From JBLZUR01 sp048565625 (GTDB taxonomy: Bacteria; Pseudomonadota; Alphaproteobacteria; Sphingomonadales; Sphingomonadaceae): a stretch of 64,000 nucleotides of DNA. Positions 1-9,300 of this stretch are shown here, one piece after another (position 1 is the first letter of the stretch; every line of letters begins with the position of its first letter). A model generated the notes under the pieces. That model saw nothing but the letters and a program-made list of their open reading frames with translations, was not told the DNA's origin and ran no database searches. The stretch covers positions 2,356,001 through 2,420,000 of the forward strand of contig NZ_JBLZUR010000002.1 in the NCBI RefSeq assembly GCF_048565625.1, in the 5' to 3' direction. The position numbers were made by a program, and so were the translations under genes.

Positions 1-1055
1 ATGGTGATCTTCGCGCCCTCCGTATCCGCGATCGCCTGCGCGTCGGCCACTTCCTCCTTCACCCGCGCTACGGCGGCGGGCCAGACGCGCATCATCAGGT
101 CGGTCGCGGCGGCGGGCGTCTTCGCCATCGTGTCCTGCATCCGCCAGTCGGCATGCGTCTTGAACCCGAGCAGATGAGCGCGGTCCGCCCGCAGCTTCAC
201 GATCTGCGCGATCAGCGCGTTGGTATCGTTCGCATCGCCATTGTCGCCGCGATTGACGAAGGCCCGCCAGACCTTCTCCCGCAGCGCCCGGTCGCTGGCG
301 AAGGTCAGCACCGGGTCCACCGCCGAACGCGTGTTCACCACCGCCCATTTGCCCCCCAGCTTCCGCTCCGCCGCATCGCCCTTCAGGCTGGCGACGACCG
401 ACGCAGGCAGCCCGGCGAGCTGCTTCTCGTCATCGATCACCACCCATGTGGTCTCGTCGGCGAGAAGCTTGTTGTTGAACTCGGCGAACAGGCTGGCGAG
501 CTGCTGGTTGTATCCCGCCAGCGTCGCCTTGTCGGCCGGCGACAAATTCGCACCCTGTCGCACGAAGCGGTCGTAGATCCGCGTCGTCAGCCGCTGCTGC
601 TGCGCGTCCAGCCCGGTCATGTCGGCATGGACTGCCTTGACCCGCGCGAACAGCACGGGATCGAGGTTGATCGCATCCTGTGCGGCGGCGAGCTTGGGCG
701 AGAATGCCTTCTGCAACGCGCGATAGGCGTCGTTGCTCATGTTGCTCGTCATCACCGAATAGATCGCGGTCGCGCGGTCCAGCGTCTCGCCCGCATTCTG
801 CATCGGCGCGATGGTGTTGGCGAATGTCGGCTTGGCGGTCTGCGCGGTGATTGCCTTGTAGTCCGCCGCCTGCGCCGCGATCCCGGCGTCGAGCGCAGCC
901 GATAGCCCCTCCGGCGTCACCTTGTCCCAGGGCGGCACCCCGCCATAGCCGCCGTTCCACTCGGTAAGGCTGGCCCCCGGTGGCTGCGCGGCAACCCCCG
1001 CGATGGGTGCGATGGCGAGGAGGACGGCGGTGGTCGCGAAAAGGATGCTCTGCAA
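1..1055 (-). CDS. dcp: M3 family metallopeptidase (peptidyl-dipeptidase Dcp-like), 3' end cut by window edge
   Basis: The N-terminal 351 residues of a zinc metallopeptidase of the thimet/Dcp family, which removes dipeptides from peptide C-termini. The translation begins with a signal peptide (a hydrophobic stretch after MQS, ending GVAAQ), so a periplasmic or exported location is inferred. Family-typical segments follow, such as QRLTTRIYDRFVRQGANLS around residue 150 and VWRAFVNRGDNGDANDTNAL around residue 280. The catalytic HExxH motif would lie beyond the window and cannot be checked. The start is taken as TTG at 1055 because it gives the signal peptide and has GGAG upstream; no ATG does this. 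Which M3 subfamily it belongs to (Dcp versus OpdA) is less sure. Confidence 0.87.
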   Translation of the reverse strand, partial: MQSILFATTAVLLAIAPIAGVAAQPPGASLTEWNGGYGGVPPWDKVTPEGLSAALDAGIAAQAADYKAITAQTAKPTFANTIAPMQNAGETLDRATAIYSVMTSNMSNDAYRALQKAFSPKLAAAQDAINLDPVLFARVKAVHADMTGLDAQQQRLTTRIYDRFVRQGANLSPADKATLAGYNQQLASLFAEFNNKLLADETTWVVIDDEKQLAGLPASVVASLKGDAAERKLGGKWAVVNTRSAVDPVLTFASDRALREKVWRAFVNRGDNGDANDTNALIAQIVKLRADRAHLLGFKTHADWRMQDTMAKTPAAATDLMMRVWPAAVARVKEEVADAQAIADTEGAKIT

Positions 1056-1139
1056 GGATACGCTCCGATCAGGGGGCAACGGCCCGGAACGCCACAGACT
1101 GGCAGAGCCGAGCCGGAAAGAGAAGGCGATGACGACAGG

Positions 1140-1718
1140 TCAGGGGCCGCAGGTCCAGCTGCCCTCGTAGGTCCGGCTCTCCCCACCCGCTGGCGTAAAG
1201 GTCAGTGTGGCGGGCTGCGGCGGCGACTCCATCTTCGACGTGGTGATTTCGGTCGTCACGCGGACTCGCACCGTCACGCCCGCGCCGGTGAAGGTCGCGC
1301 CCCGGATCATGCCGTCGAAGCCGCCCGGTGCCGACACGCGGACGATCCGCCCGCCGGCCCGAACGGCACCCCAGGCTGCGCTGCCGCTCGCCACGTCGCC
1401 GCGCGCGATGAGCAGCGGCACGTCCCGCCCCTCGACGCCCAAGCCGCAGGCGAGTTCGCCCGGCAGATCGGCCGTCTCGATGTCCCGGCGCGACAAGCCG
1501 GCCAGTCCGCGCGGCGGTGATGGACGCCGCTCTGTCGTGGCGGGCGCGGCTGGACCAGCAGGAACGGCGGGCGGTGGCTGAACCACGTCCCGCTTCGCCG
1601 GCTCCGCGCGCATTACCTGCGTCGGCCGAGGACGCGCCTCCCGCTCCGGCTTGCGCTCAGGCTCCGGCGAGCAACCCGCCGCCATCACCAACACCAGCAG
1701 GATCCCTTTCGCGCGCAT
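1140..1718 (-). CDS. Putative lipoprotein, function unknown
   Basis: A 192-residue protein starting with a lipoprotein signal peptide: a basic N-terminus, a hydrophobic run and the lipobox VMAAGC near residue 16. A proline/arginine-rich low-complexity linker follows (about residues 17-75). A C-terminal globular part of about 115 residues ends in YEGSWTCGP and has two further cysteines that could form a disulphide. It should be anchored in the membrane on the periplasmic side. I do not recognise the family. It lies upstream of the peptidase gene on the same strand with an 84-base gap, so co-transcription is possible. Confidence 0.75.
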   Translation of the reverse strand: MRAKGILLVLVMAAGCSPEPERKPEREARPRPTQVMRAEPAKRDVVQPPPAVPAGPAAPATTERRPSPPRGLAGLSRRDIETADLPGELACGLGVEGRDVPLLIARGDVASGSAAWGAVRAGGRIVRVSAPGGFDGMIRGATFTGAGVTVRVRVTTEITTSKMESPPQPATLTFTPAGGESRTYEGSWTCGP

Positions 1719-1800
1719 CCGCCGCCAACGCCGCTTCCTGCCGTTCGCTCCGCTTAGCCCCCGGATTGCCCTTCCCCGCGCCCCGCCTTAACCCGGCCTG

Positions 1801-2631
1801 ATGACGGCACGCCCGGACCCCGCCCCGCTCCTACCGCTCGTCACCGTCACGCTGGTGGTGCGCATCATCGCGATGCTGGCCTTGCTCCTCGGCATCCTGC
1901 CCCTGCACCTGTTCCTGCGCGCGATCCGCCGCCCCTCGCCGGTGCCGCGCATCTTCCTCAGCGGTGTCACCCGCATCTGCGGCATCCACCCGACCGTCAT
2001 CGGCACGCCCTCCTCCGGCCCGGTCCTCTACCTCGCCAACCATCTCAGCTGGATCGACATCCTGCTGATGGGCGGCGTGCTCGACGCGCGCTTCGTCGCC
2101 AAGGCGGAGATTGCGCGCTGGCCGCTGATCGGCTTCCTCGCCCGCCAGAACCGCACCATCTTCGTCGAGCGGGAGGCGCGCCGCGACGTCCGTGCCCAGA
2201 CCGACACCGTGGCCAGCGCGCTCGCCCGGCCCCAGCCCGTCGCCATCTTCCCCGAGGGCACCACCGGCGAAGGTTACGCCGTCGCTCCCTTCCGCGCCTC
2301 CCTCCTCGCCGCCGTCACCCCCGGTGTCACCGTCCAGCCGGTCGCGATCGACTACGGCCCCTGCATGGCGCTCGTCCGCTGGCCCAAGACCGAGGGCGCG
2401 CCCCACAACGCCATGCGCCTGATCGGCCGGCGCGGCACCATCCCGGTGACCCTCACCCTCCTCCCCCCGTCCGCACCGACCAGGACCGCAAGGCGATCGC
2501 GGCCGAGGCTCATGCGGCGGTGGCAAGGGTGCTGGATGCGTCGGGATCGATTCCGCTTCCGCGGTGACGTGCGCGGCCTCCGCCTGATTTCGCGGAACCG
2601 CCTGTTCCGAAAAGATATTCTACAAAGCTGA
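1801..2631 (+). CDS. plsC: 1-acyl-sn-glycerol-3-phosphate acyltransferase, C-terminus frameshifted
   Basis: Inner-membrane acyltransferase that makes phosphatidic acid from lysophosphatidic acid. An N-terminal membrane helix (about residues 12-40) is followed by the PlsC domain with the NHLSWID catalytic motif (residues 80-86, HX4D type) and the FPEGTT motif near residue 151. From about residue 222 the frame becomes unlike the family (arginine-rich, running to a late stop at 2631). If one base is added to the C6 run at 2463-2468, the frame continues as PPVRTDQDRKAIAAEAHAAV and stops at 2567, as expected for this family. The catalytic domain is intact, so the shift alters only the tail. Confidence 0.88.
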   Translation: MTARPDPAPLLPLVTVTLVVRIIAMLALLLGILPLHLFLRAIRRPSPVPRIFLSGVTRICGIHPTVIGTPSSGPVLYLANHLSWIDILLMGGVLDARFVAKAEIARWPLIGFLARQNRTIFVEREARRDVRAQTDTVASALARPQPVAIFPEGTTGEGYAVAPFRASLLAAVTPGVTVQPVAIDYGPCMALVRWPKTEGAPHNAMRLIGRRGTIPVTLTLLPPSAPTRTARRSRPRLMRRWQGCWMRRDRFRFRGDVRGLRLISRNRLFRKDILQS

Positions 2632-2702
2632 TCCATGTGCGCGCTCCCTGGCTGGAATCGGCGCACAACCCTGTCCCATTACAGGACAACAGGGGTGTGG
2701 TC

Positions 2703-2876
2703 ATGTACGAGTGGATCTACGAAGCGGACATCAGGCGTCTGCGCGAACAGCTGCAGCGGGAGACGGACGAACGCCTCTGCCGCAAGCTCCGCCACTATAT
2801 CGGCGTCGCCGAATGGCGCCTGGAAATGGCCCGGCAACCGGCGCTCGGCCCGGCCGAGGGCTGTTTGGTTGATTGA
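2703..2876 (+). CDS. Small conserved-looking hypothetical protein (57 aa)
   Basis: A short charged protein beginning MYEWIYEADIRRLREQL, predicted to be mostly helical, ending AEGCLVD. Start ATG 2703 is preferred because AGGGG lies about 8 bases upstream and the coding quality of the frame is poor before it. No domain recognised. It stands alone between plsC and the convergent RTX gene. Confidence 0.5.
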   Translation: MYEWIYEADIRRLREQLQRETDERLCRKLRHYIGVAEWRLEMARQPALGPAEGCLVD

Positions 2877-2943
2877 CGGCCAACGGGACCCTCGCCGCAC
2901 CGGGCGAACCAGCGGCTGGTGACAGCCTGCTTCCGTTCCCCGG

Positions 2944-5190
2944 CTAGATGATGAAGTCTGCCCGGTCGATCTTCTCCGCGGACGCGTTCAGCAGGTTGAA
3001 AGTCCACTGGCCGTAGGTCACCGTCAGGTCATCGATCTGCCCGTCACCGTCCACATCGTCCTGGTCGGTGACGATGTCCTCGAACGCACCGGAAACGCCG
3101 GTCAGGTCGACCTTGTCGATGCCGTTTTCGAAGTCGATGACGGTATCCGTCTCTTCGAAGCTGCTTCCGATCAGGACGAACAGGTCCTTGCCGGATCCGC
3201 CGGTCAGCTCGTCGATGCCGTCCCCCGCGACCAGGGTGTCGTTGCCACCGCGCCCGTGGAGGAAATCGGCGCCCTCCCCGCCATCGATGCGGTTGGCGAC
3301 GTTATTGCCGCGCAGGCTGTCGCCGAAGTCCGATCCGATCAGGTTTTCGACATTGCGGATCTTGTCGCCGGCCGCATCGCCCTTGTTGTTGTAATAGCCG
3401 TTCTGAAGATCCGCGCGCACCGCGCCCGATGCACCGGCATAGGTCAACGTGTCGGTCCCGGTGCCGCCGTCGATCGAGTCCTTTCCCGCACCGCCGTCGA
3501 GCAGGTCGTTGCCGCTGCCGCCCAGTAGCGTGTCGGTCCCGTCCCGGCCGATCAGCGTATCGTTGCCCGCCCGTCCATCGAATTGGTTCGAAGCCGCGTT
3601 GCCCGCGAACATGTCCTTCCACTCGCGCCCGACAAGCCCCTCCACGTTCGACAGCGGGCTGTTCGCCGGGGTGTCGTTCTGCAGGTCATAGGTCAGGCGC
3701 GGACGGTATCCGTAATAGGCCGCGCTGAAATCGACGATGTCGATACCCTCACCGCCATCGATCCCGGGAACGCCGCTGAATTCCGCGTCTCCGGCCAGGA
3801 TGATGCGGTCGTCTCCGCTTCCGCCGTCGATCGTCGTATCCTCGTTGGAGGTGTCCTGCGTGCTGCTGACGGTGATGGTGTCGTCGCCTGCATCACCGGC
3901 GATCACGAACACACCCGTGCCGGACACTTCGATGGTATCCGCCCCGTCACCGCCGATCAGGCTGTAGCTGCCGCCGCTTTCCGGCCCGCCCGCGACGATG
4001 AGGTCGTCGCCAACTCCCCCGTCCATGACGTGGTTGCCGGCCGAGAATTCGTCGTTGAGGACATCGTCGCCGCCGCGCCCATATACTTCCCGTCCGGTCA
4101 GGAGGTTGGCGGCCGCGTCACCATAGGCGATCGTCGCGGTGACGTTCTCGATGGACTTGAGGAAGTCCTCGAATGCCGCGCCGCCGTTGCGATCACGGTC
4201 CTCCAGATCCACGGTCGCCTCTGCATCGTAGATGACGGTGTCGATCCCGTCGCCGCCGTCGAAGCTGTTGTAGGAATACTGGATGACGTCATCATCATCC
4301 TCTTCGGAGAAGATGTCCGCGCCGCCGCCCTTGAAGACGTCGTCGCCCGTCCCGCCATACAGGTCGTTCCCGTTGCCGAAGCCGCCGTCGATCGTGTCGT
4401 CCCCCGCGCCGCCCGAGAGCGTGTCGTCGCCCCAGATACCCGCTGCGGAGATGAGGTCGCCGCCCAAGCCTCCGGTCACCACCGCACCGTCGCCGGGGCC
4501 GTCCCATTTGCCTATGTTGATCGTCAGGTCGCCCTTCGATCCGGTAAGGTCGATCGTCGGCCGCGCCGTCGTGGCGATCTTCGTCGCCTGGTCGATCGCC
4601 ACCGCAACCGCGTCCGTGCCCTGGATGGTGATCGTGTGGACCTTGGCCGTGCTCACCGCCCCGACATGGGAAAATCCGTCGAGAAGCTTGCCCGCGATGC
4701 GCACGTCACCGTTCAGGACCAGCGTCTCGACGGAGCGGAGCGTCAGCCCCGCGACGTTCGTCGTGCGTGCGCCATCGTCCGGAAGCAGCAGGCTGTCGTT
4801 CCCGGTCCCGCCATCCAGGATCACCGACCCCTTCTGCTTGCTGTTCTCGACATAGACGAAGGTGTCGTTGCCGCTCTCGCCCTTGGCCAGGACGGAGGCC
4901 GCATCGAACACCCGCACCTGGATCCTGTCGTTGCCCGAATTGCCGTGCACGACATTGTCCTTCGTGCTGCCCTGGCGGACCCAAAGGGTGATGTCGTCAT
5001 TCCCGCTTCCAGCCGCGACCTTCGCCTGGTGGGTATAGACCCGGATCCGGTCGGCACCCGCGCCCGTGCTGATGCTGTCGATGCCGCCCGAAAAGAGCAG
5101 TGTTCCGCCCGAACTGACCTTCCCATAAACGATGTCGGCGGACTTGGTCCCGTGCACCTTGTCGTTCTTCGACGTGAGGCGGTACAGCAT
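2944..5190 (-). CDS. RTX calcium-binding repeat protein, probably secreted by type I system
   Basis: A 748-residue acidic protein full of glycine/aspartate nonapeptides of the form GGxGxDxLx. These form blocks near residues 240-310 (GGAGDDTIDGG), 400-480 (GGVGDDLIVAGG, GGSGDDRIILAG) and 535-670 (GGSGNDLLDGGAGKDSIDGG). Such repeats bind Ca2+ and fold as beta-rolls after export. There is no N-terminal signal peptide. The C-terminal part (ending ADFII) resembles the uncleaved signal region of type I substrates, so secretion is inferred. No enzymatic domain is visible, and no HlyB/HlyD/TolC genes lie nearby. Start ATG 5190 has GGGAGAG upstream. The reverse strand carries a long open frame caused only by codon bias. 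Confidence 0.9.
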   Translation of the reverse strand: MLYRLTSKNDKVHGTKSADIVYGKVSSGGTLLFSGGIDSISTGAGADRIRVYTHQAKVAAGSGNDDITLWVRQGSTKDNVVHGNSGNDRIQVRVFDAASVLAKGESGNDTFVYVENSKQKGSVILDGGTGNDSLLLPDDGARTTNVAGLTLRSVETLVLNGDVRIAGKLLDGFSHVGAVSTAKVHTITIQGTDAVAVAIDQATKIATTARPTIDLTGSKGDLTINIGKWDGPGDGAVVTGGLGGDLISAAGIWGDDTLSGGAGDDTIDGGFGNGNDLYGGTGDDVFKGGGADIFSEEDDDDVIQYSYNSFDGGDGIDTVIYDAEATVDLEDRDRNGGAAFEDFLKSIENVTATIAYGDAAANLLTGREVYGRGGDDVLNDEFSAGNHVMDGGVGDDLIVAGGPESGGSYSLIGGDGADTIEVSGTGVFVIAGDAGDDTITVSSTQDTSNEDTTIDGGSGDDRIILAGDAEFSGVPGIDGGEGIDIVDFSAAYYGYRPRLTYDLQNDTPANSPLSNVEGLVGREWKDMFAGNAASNQFDGRAGNDTLIGRDGTDTLLGGSGNDLLDGGAGKDSIDGGTGTDTLTYAGASGAVRADLQNGYYNNKGDAAGDKIRNVENLIGSDFGDSLRGNNVANRIDGGEGADFLHGRGGNDTLVAGDGIDELTGGSGKDLFVLIGSSFEETDTVIDFENGIDKVDLTGVSGAFEDIVTDQDDVDGDGQIDDLTVTYGQWTFNLLNASAEKIDRADFII

Positions 5191-5327
5191 CGATCTCTCC
5201 CGAATCGGCCATTTGCCGAAAATACCTGTCTTTACAGCACAGTGCAGCGGAGCGTGCCACGCGTCGCCCTCGTGTCCGGGGCGGCCTCGCTTTCCCGTTC
5301 TCCCGCATTCCCCTATAGGCGCGCCGC

Positions 5328-6659
5328 ATGAACAAGCCCGCCGCGCCCAGAACCTTCCACGTCAAGTCGTTCGGCTGCCAGATGAACGCTTATGATGGTG
5401 AGCGGATGGGCGAGTTGCTCGCCGCCGAGGGCATGACCGCGACGGCCAGCGCGGAGGACGCGGACCTCGTCGTCCTCAACACCTGCCACATCCGCGAAAA
5501 AGCCGCCGAGAAGGTCTATTCCGACATCGGCCGCATCGTGAAGAAGACGCGCGCCCGCGAAAAGCCGATGATCGCCGTCGCCGGCTGCGTCGCCCAGGCC
5601 GAGGGGCCGGAAATGGCGGCGCGCGCCAAGGCGATCGACATCGTCGTCGGCCCGCAGGCCTATCACCGCCTGCCCCAGATGGTCGCCGCCGCCGCGAACG
5701 GTGCCCGCGCTTTCGACACTGACATGCCGGCGATCTCGAAATTCGACAGCCTGCCCAAACGCATCCACCGCCGCCCCTCCGCCTTCCTGACCGTGCAGGA
5801 GGGGTGCGACAAGTTCTGCACCTATTGCGTCGTCCCCTATACGCGCGGCGCGGAGATCAGCCGCCCCTGGGCCCAGGTGATGGACGAGGCCCGCGCCCTC
5901 ATCGACGCCGGCGCGCGGGAGATCACGCTCCTCGGCCAGAACGTCAACGCCTGGACCGGCGATGACGAAGCTGGCCGCACCCAGGGCCTCGACGGCCTGA
6001 TCCGCGCGCTCGACCGCCTGCCCGGCCTTGACCGCATCCGCTACACGACCAGCCACCCCAACGACATGACCGACGGCCTCATCGCCGCCCATGCCGATGT
6101 CGAGAAGCTGATGCCGTTCCTCCACCTCCCTGTGCAGGCCGGCAGCGACCGCATCCTGAAAGCGATGAACCGCAGCCACACCGCCGACAGCTACCGCCGC
6201 GTGATCGATCGGGTGCGGAAGGCGCGCCCCGACATCGCGATCAGCGGCGACTTCATCGTCGGCTTCCCCGGCGAGACCGACGCCGACTTCGAAGACACCC
6301 TGTCGCTGGTGGCGGAGATCGGCCACGCTCAGGCCTTCAGCTTCAAATACAGCCCCCGCCCCGGCACCCCCGCCGCGACGATGACCGACGCATTCGTGGC
6401 AGAGGAGGTCATGGACGAGCGCCTCCAACGCCTCCAATCCCTCCTCGCCACCCAACAACACGCCTTCAACGCCGGCACGGTGGGCAAGACAGTCGACGTC
6501 CTCCTGGAGCGCCCCGGCAAGAAACCCGGCCAGATGATCGGCAAGTCGCCGTGGCTGCAATCGGTGGTGGTGGAGACGGCAGAACCTGCCGGAGCAATGA
6601 TCCGCGCGGAGATCGTCCACGCGGGGCCGGTGAGCGTGAACGGGGTGGCCACGTCTTAG
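5328..6659 (+). CDS. miaB: tRNA-2-methylthio-N6-dimethylallyladenosine synthase
   Basis: Radical-SAM methylthiotransferase that adds the 2-methylthio group to i6A37 in tRNAs reading UNN codons. The 443-residue length is normal. The N-terminal UPF0004 domain starts FHVKSFGCQMNAYD and has NTCHIREKA and AVAGCVAQAEG, supplying three cluster cysteines. The radical-SAM cluster CDKFCTYC lies near residue 160 and is followed by VPYTRGAEISRP. A C-terminal TRAM domain of about 65 residues is present. It reads away from the RTX gene, and the 137-base gap between the two starts must hold both promoters. Confidence 0.97.
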   Translation: MNKPAAPRTFHVKSFGCQMNAYDGERMGELLAAEGMTATASAEDADLVVLNTCHIREKAAEKVYSDIGRIVKKTRAREKPMIAVAGCVAQAEGPEMAARAKAIDIVVGPQAYHRLPQMVAAAANGARAFDTDMPAISKFDSLPKRIHRRPSAFLTVQEGCDKFCTYCVVPYTRGAEISRPWAQVMDEARALIDAGAREITLLGQNVNAWTGDDEAGRTQGLDGLIRALDRLPGLDRIRYTTSHPNDMTDGLIAAHADVEKLMPFLHLPVQAGSDRILKAMNRSHTADSYRRVIDRVRKARPDIAISGDFIVGFPGETDADFEDTLSLVAEIGHAQAFSFKYSPRPGTPAATMTDAFVAEEVMDERLQRLQSLLATQQHAFNAGTVGKTVDVLLERPGKKPGQMIGKSPWLQSVVVETAEPAGAMIRAEIVHAGPVSVNGVATS

Positions 6660-6782
6660 CCCTCACCCGACTTCGCCGACATTACGTAGCAAACGCACCA
6701 ACGAGATTGCACCCGTCCGCGTCTGCGATTTCCAGTGCCTTCTTTTGGAGTGCGGGGCGTGATTAGTGCCGCCGCAGGTCTC

Positions 6783-7638
6783 CTAGCCCTTTTCTTTCCA
6801 TGCGAGCATGATGCTCTTCATATCTCTGGATTCCGTGCACACGGTGAATCTGTCGAACTGCCAGTCGGAGGGTATGCAGCCGAAGTTCTCACGGACTTTG
6901 TAGGCTCCTCCGAAAACATCCTCGAAGGTGACAGTGGCACCTAACGACCAACTGCCAATTATGAGCTGCAATATTCCTGTAATAGCAGGTCGTCAGGTAA
7001 GCCTCCTCATTGGCACCCACCGACTGCGGAAGATGGTCAATCGACCAGTCTGGAGCGACTCCACCCGGGTCGTAGAACTTGAGCGCAAGATGGGCTTTGA
7101 GAGCGGGAGATTGGCCAGAGTTCTTTACTTTGACGCGGACCTCCAACCCGTTGTCAAAGAGACTTCCTTCCATGCTCATAATGGTCACGTAGCATCGCGT
7201 CTGCGCTTCTCCGATGCGGCGGGTCTCAGCAACAGCCCCCTTTGCAGCTTCAGCCGCAACCACTGTAGCGTCCAAGGTCCGCTTGATGAAAAGCAAACCA
7301 ATAAGGGTGAGCACCGCCCCGATGATGCTGAGCCGATTAGCCCACTGCGCCGAGTACGCGCTCTTTTCAGCGGCAATAGCAGCGCGCCATTGGGCGCATA
7401 GATCGGCGCTATCGTGGTTCTTAGCGCCATAGCAGGCGTTTGACTCCCCGAAGGGGTAAGCAGCAAATGTGTTGACGCGGTCGGCCGCAGCATATTCCTC
7501 TACGGAGGCACGGGGCTTACCGGATGGCTCGTATGGCTGACTGGTCCAATCGCCTCCTAACGTCAGCCCGATCCCGAAGCATATCGCTGCTAGTCCGAAG
7601 ATAGCCGCAACGATAAGGCTCCGATCGCTTCCAGGCAT
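6783..7638 (-). pseudogene. Two-helix membrane protein of unknown family, broken by a frameshift
   Basis: The reading frame has two membrane segments (SLIVAAIFGLAAICFGIGLT near the N-terminus and LSIIGAVLTLIGLLFI around residue 105). A helical linker (TLDATVVAAEAAKGAVAETR) and a soluble C-terminal domain follow. The frame ends early, but removing the T at 6942 joins NWQLVV to GATVTFEDVFGG and the frame continues to 6783, giving about 284 residues. Start is uncertain: ATG 7638 is used, and a TTG at 7698 is also open. The stretch is visibly richer in A/T than its neighbours. It shares layout with the protein at 13259-14086 (second helix, TDAxVxAAxxA linker, an NxGxxPA motif). Function unknown. 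Confidence 0.62.
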
Positions 7639-7731
7639 TGAATCAGAAACACCGTTGTAAGTTTTCCCGCGCCGGTCTGTTACGGATGTTCGGATCAAAG
7701 TCTATGGCGCCAATGCCTGCGAACTCCCCGA

Positions 7732-9300
7732 CTACGGCGTCGCCGCTCGCAGTGCTCGTCGATGGAGGTGGCTCGACCTGATCATTCCCCCCAACCACCC
7801 CGCCGCCTCGGCCGGGCTGCGCTTGTCCGCATCCCGGTCCACCATCAAATTCGCCGCCCGCATCCGCTCCACCGAAATCGCGCCGATCAACGGCCGCAAC
7901 GCCGCCACCACCGCCGCGTCCCGCCCCGCCCCCGGAGACATCAGCAGCAGCGCCTCGTACCCCGGCAACGCCCCCCTCCTATCCTCCGGCGTCACCAGGT
8001 CCATCGCCGCGATCCGCCCGTCGGATGAAAAGGCGGAGATCACGTCCGCCGCCCCGCTCGCCAGCGCCCGGTACATGAAGGTCGGGCTGTACGGCCGCGC
8101 CTCGGCGAACCGCATCCCGTATACCCGCTCCACCGCCCGCCATTCCGGCCGGCTCAGGAATTCCAGGTCGCTCGCCAGCCGCAGCTTCCGCGCCGCGCGC
8201 GCCAGATCGTCCAGCGTCCTGATCCCCAGCGCCTCGGCCCGGTCCCGCCGCATCGCAAAGGCATAGGCGTTCTCGAACCCCAGACCGCCCAGCACGCGCA
8301 CCCCGTCCCGCGCCGCCAGCGCCCGCGAAAGCTCCGCCACCGGCACCCGCCCCCGCCGCCCCAGCACATTGGCCGACAAGGTCCCCGCATAATCGACATA
8401 CACATCGACATCCCCACCCGCCGTCGCGCGATAGGCGATGGCCGAGCCGAGATCGTCGCGCCGCTCCGTGGCGAAGCCCGCCGCGCGCAATCGCGCCTCG
8501 ATCAGGCTGGCGAGGATGTATTGTTCGGAAAAGTTCTTCGCCCCGATCACCACCACCCGCCCGCCGCGGGCCGGCGCGGGGGCGAGCGCCACCACCAGCC
8601 CCGCCGCGATCAACCCCACGCCAGCCCACGCCCGCCGCCGCGATCCCCGCGCCAGCCCGCTCTCCACCGCCCCCAGCAGCCCGTCCGCCAGGATCGCCAG
8701 CGCGGCGGAGGCGGCGCAGCCGATCAGCACCCGCCGCCAGTCCTCCAGCTGCAGGCCGGAGAAGATGAGGTTGCCCAGGCTCGGCTGACCGATCGTGGTG
8801 GCCAGCGTCGCCGTGCCGATCGTCCACACCGTCGCCGTGCGGATGCCCGCCAGGATGACGGGGCCGGCGAGCGGTAGTTCCACCATCAGGATCTGCTGCA
8901 ACCGCCCGGCGCCGAGGCTGGCGGCCGCCTCGCGCAACGCAGGATCGACCTCCTGCATCGCCGCCACCCCGTTCCGCATCACCGGCAGGAGCGCGTAGAG
9001 CGTCAGGGCGATGAACGCCGGCAGGAAACCGAGCGCCGGGATCGCCAGCCCCGTCGCCTGCCCGAGCAGCAGCAGGAGCGGGTAAAGCAACGCCAGCAAG
9101 GCAAGCCCCGGCACCGTCTGCAACAAACCCGCGCCCGCCAGCAGCGGCCCCCGCAAGCGGGGTCGGTCGCTGGCGAAGACCGCTAGAGGCAAGCCGATCG
9201 TTAACGCGGTTCCGACCGAAAGCCCGCTCAACAGCACATGCGCGCGCAGCAGCGGCATCAGCTCGCGCATGGCCGGGATCAGTTCGCCTGCCGTCATCAT
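7732..9300 (-). CDS. Glycine betaine/choline-type ABC transporter: permease fused to substrate-binding domain
   Basis: A 522-residue single-chain transporter half. Residues 1-205 form an OpuAB/ProW-type permease with about five or six helices and an EAA-like loop (REAAASLGAGRLQQILMVEL). After another helix, residues 245-505 form an OpuAC/OsmF-type binding protein starting GRVVVIGAKNFSEQYILASL and including YRATAGGDVDVYVDYAGTL. Such OpuF-like fusions import quaternary-amine osmolytes; the substrate here is inferred. They need an OpuA-type ATPase, but none is adjacent: upstream is an opposite-strand PEP-CTERM gene, and downstream is the frameshifted AT-rich gene only about 90 bases away. Confidence 0.88.
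   Translation of the reverse strand: MMTAGELIPAMRELMPLLRAHVLLSGLSVGTALTIGLPLAVFASDRPRLRGPLLAGAGLLQTVPGLALLALLYPLLLLLGQATGLAIPALGFLPAFIALTLYALLPVMRNGVAAMQEVDPALREAAASLGAGRLQQILMVELPLAGPVILAGIRTATVWTIGTATLATTIGQPSLGNLIFSGLQLEDWRRVLIGCAASAALAILADGLLGAVESGLARGSRRRAWAGVGLIAAGLVVALAPAPARGGRVVVIGAKNFSEQYILASLIEARLRAAGFATERRDDLGSAIAYRATAGGDVDVYVDYAGTLSANVLGRRGRVPVAELSRALAARDGVRVLGGLGFENAYAFAMRRDRAEALGIRTLDDLARAARKLRLASDLEFLSRPEWRAVERVYGMRFAEARPYSPTFMYRALASGAADVISAFSSDGRIAAMDLVTPEDRRGALPGYEALLLMSPGAGRDAAVVAALRPLIGAISVERMRAANLMVDRDADKRSPAEAAGWLGGMIRSSHLHRRALRAATP

Noticed and set aside
3583..5331. 582-codon open frame antisense to the RTX gene
   Set aside because: Mirror of the GC-rich Gly/Asp repeat coding; composition is low-complexity Val/Ala/Asp and the RTX frame is clearly the real one.
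5313..6620. 435-codon frame antisense to miaB
   Set aside because: MiaB on the plus strand has all family motifs; the reverse frame is a codon-bias shadow.
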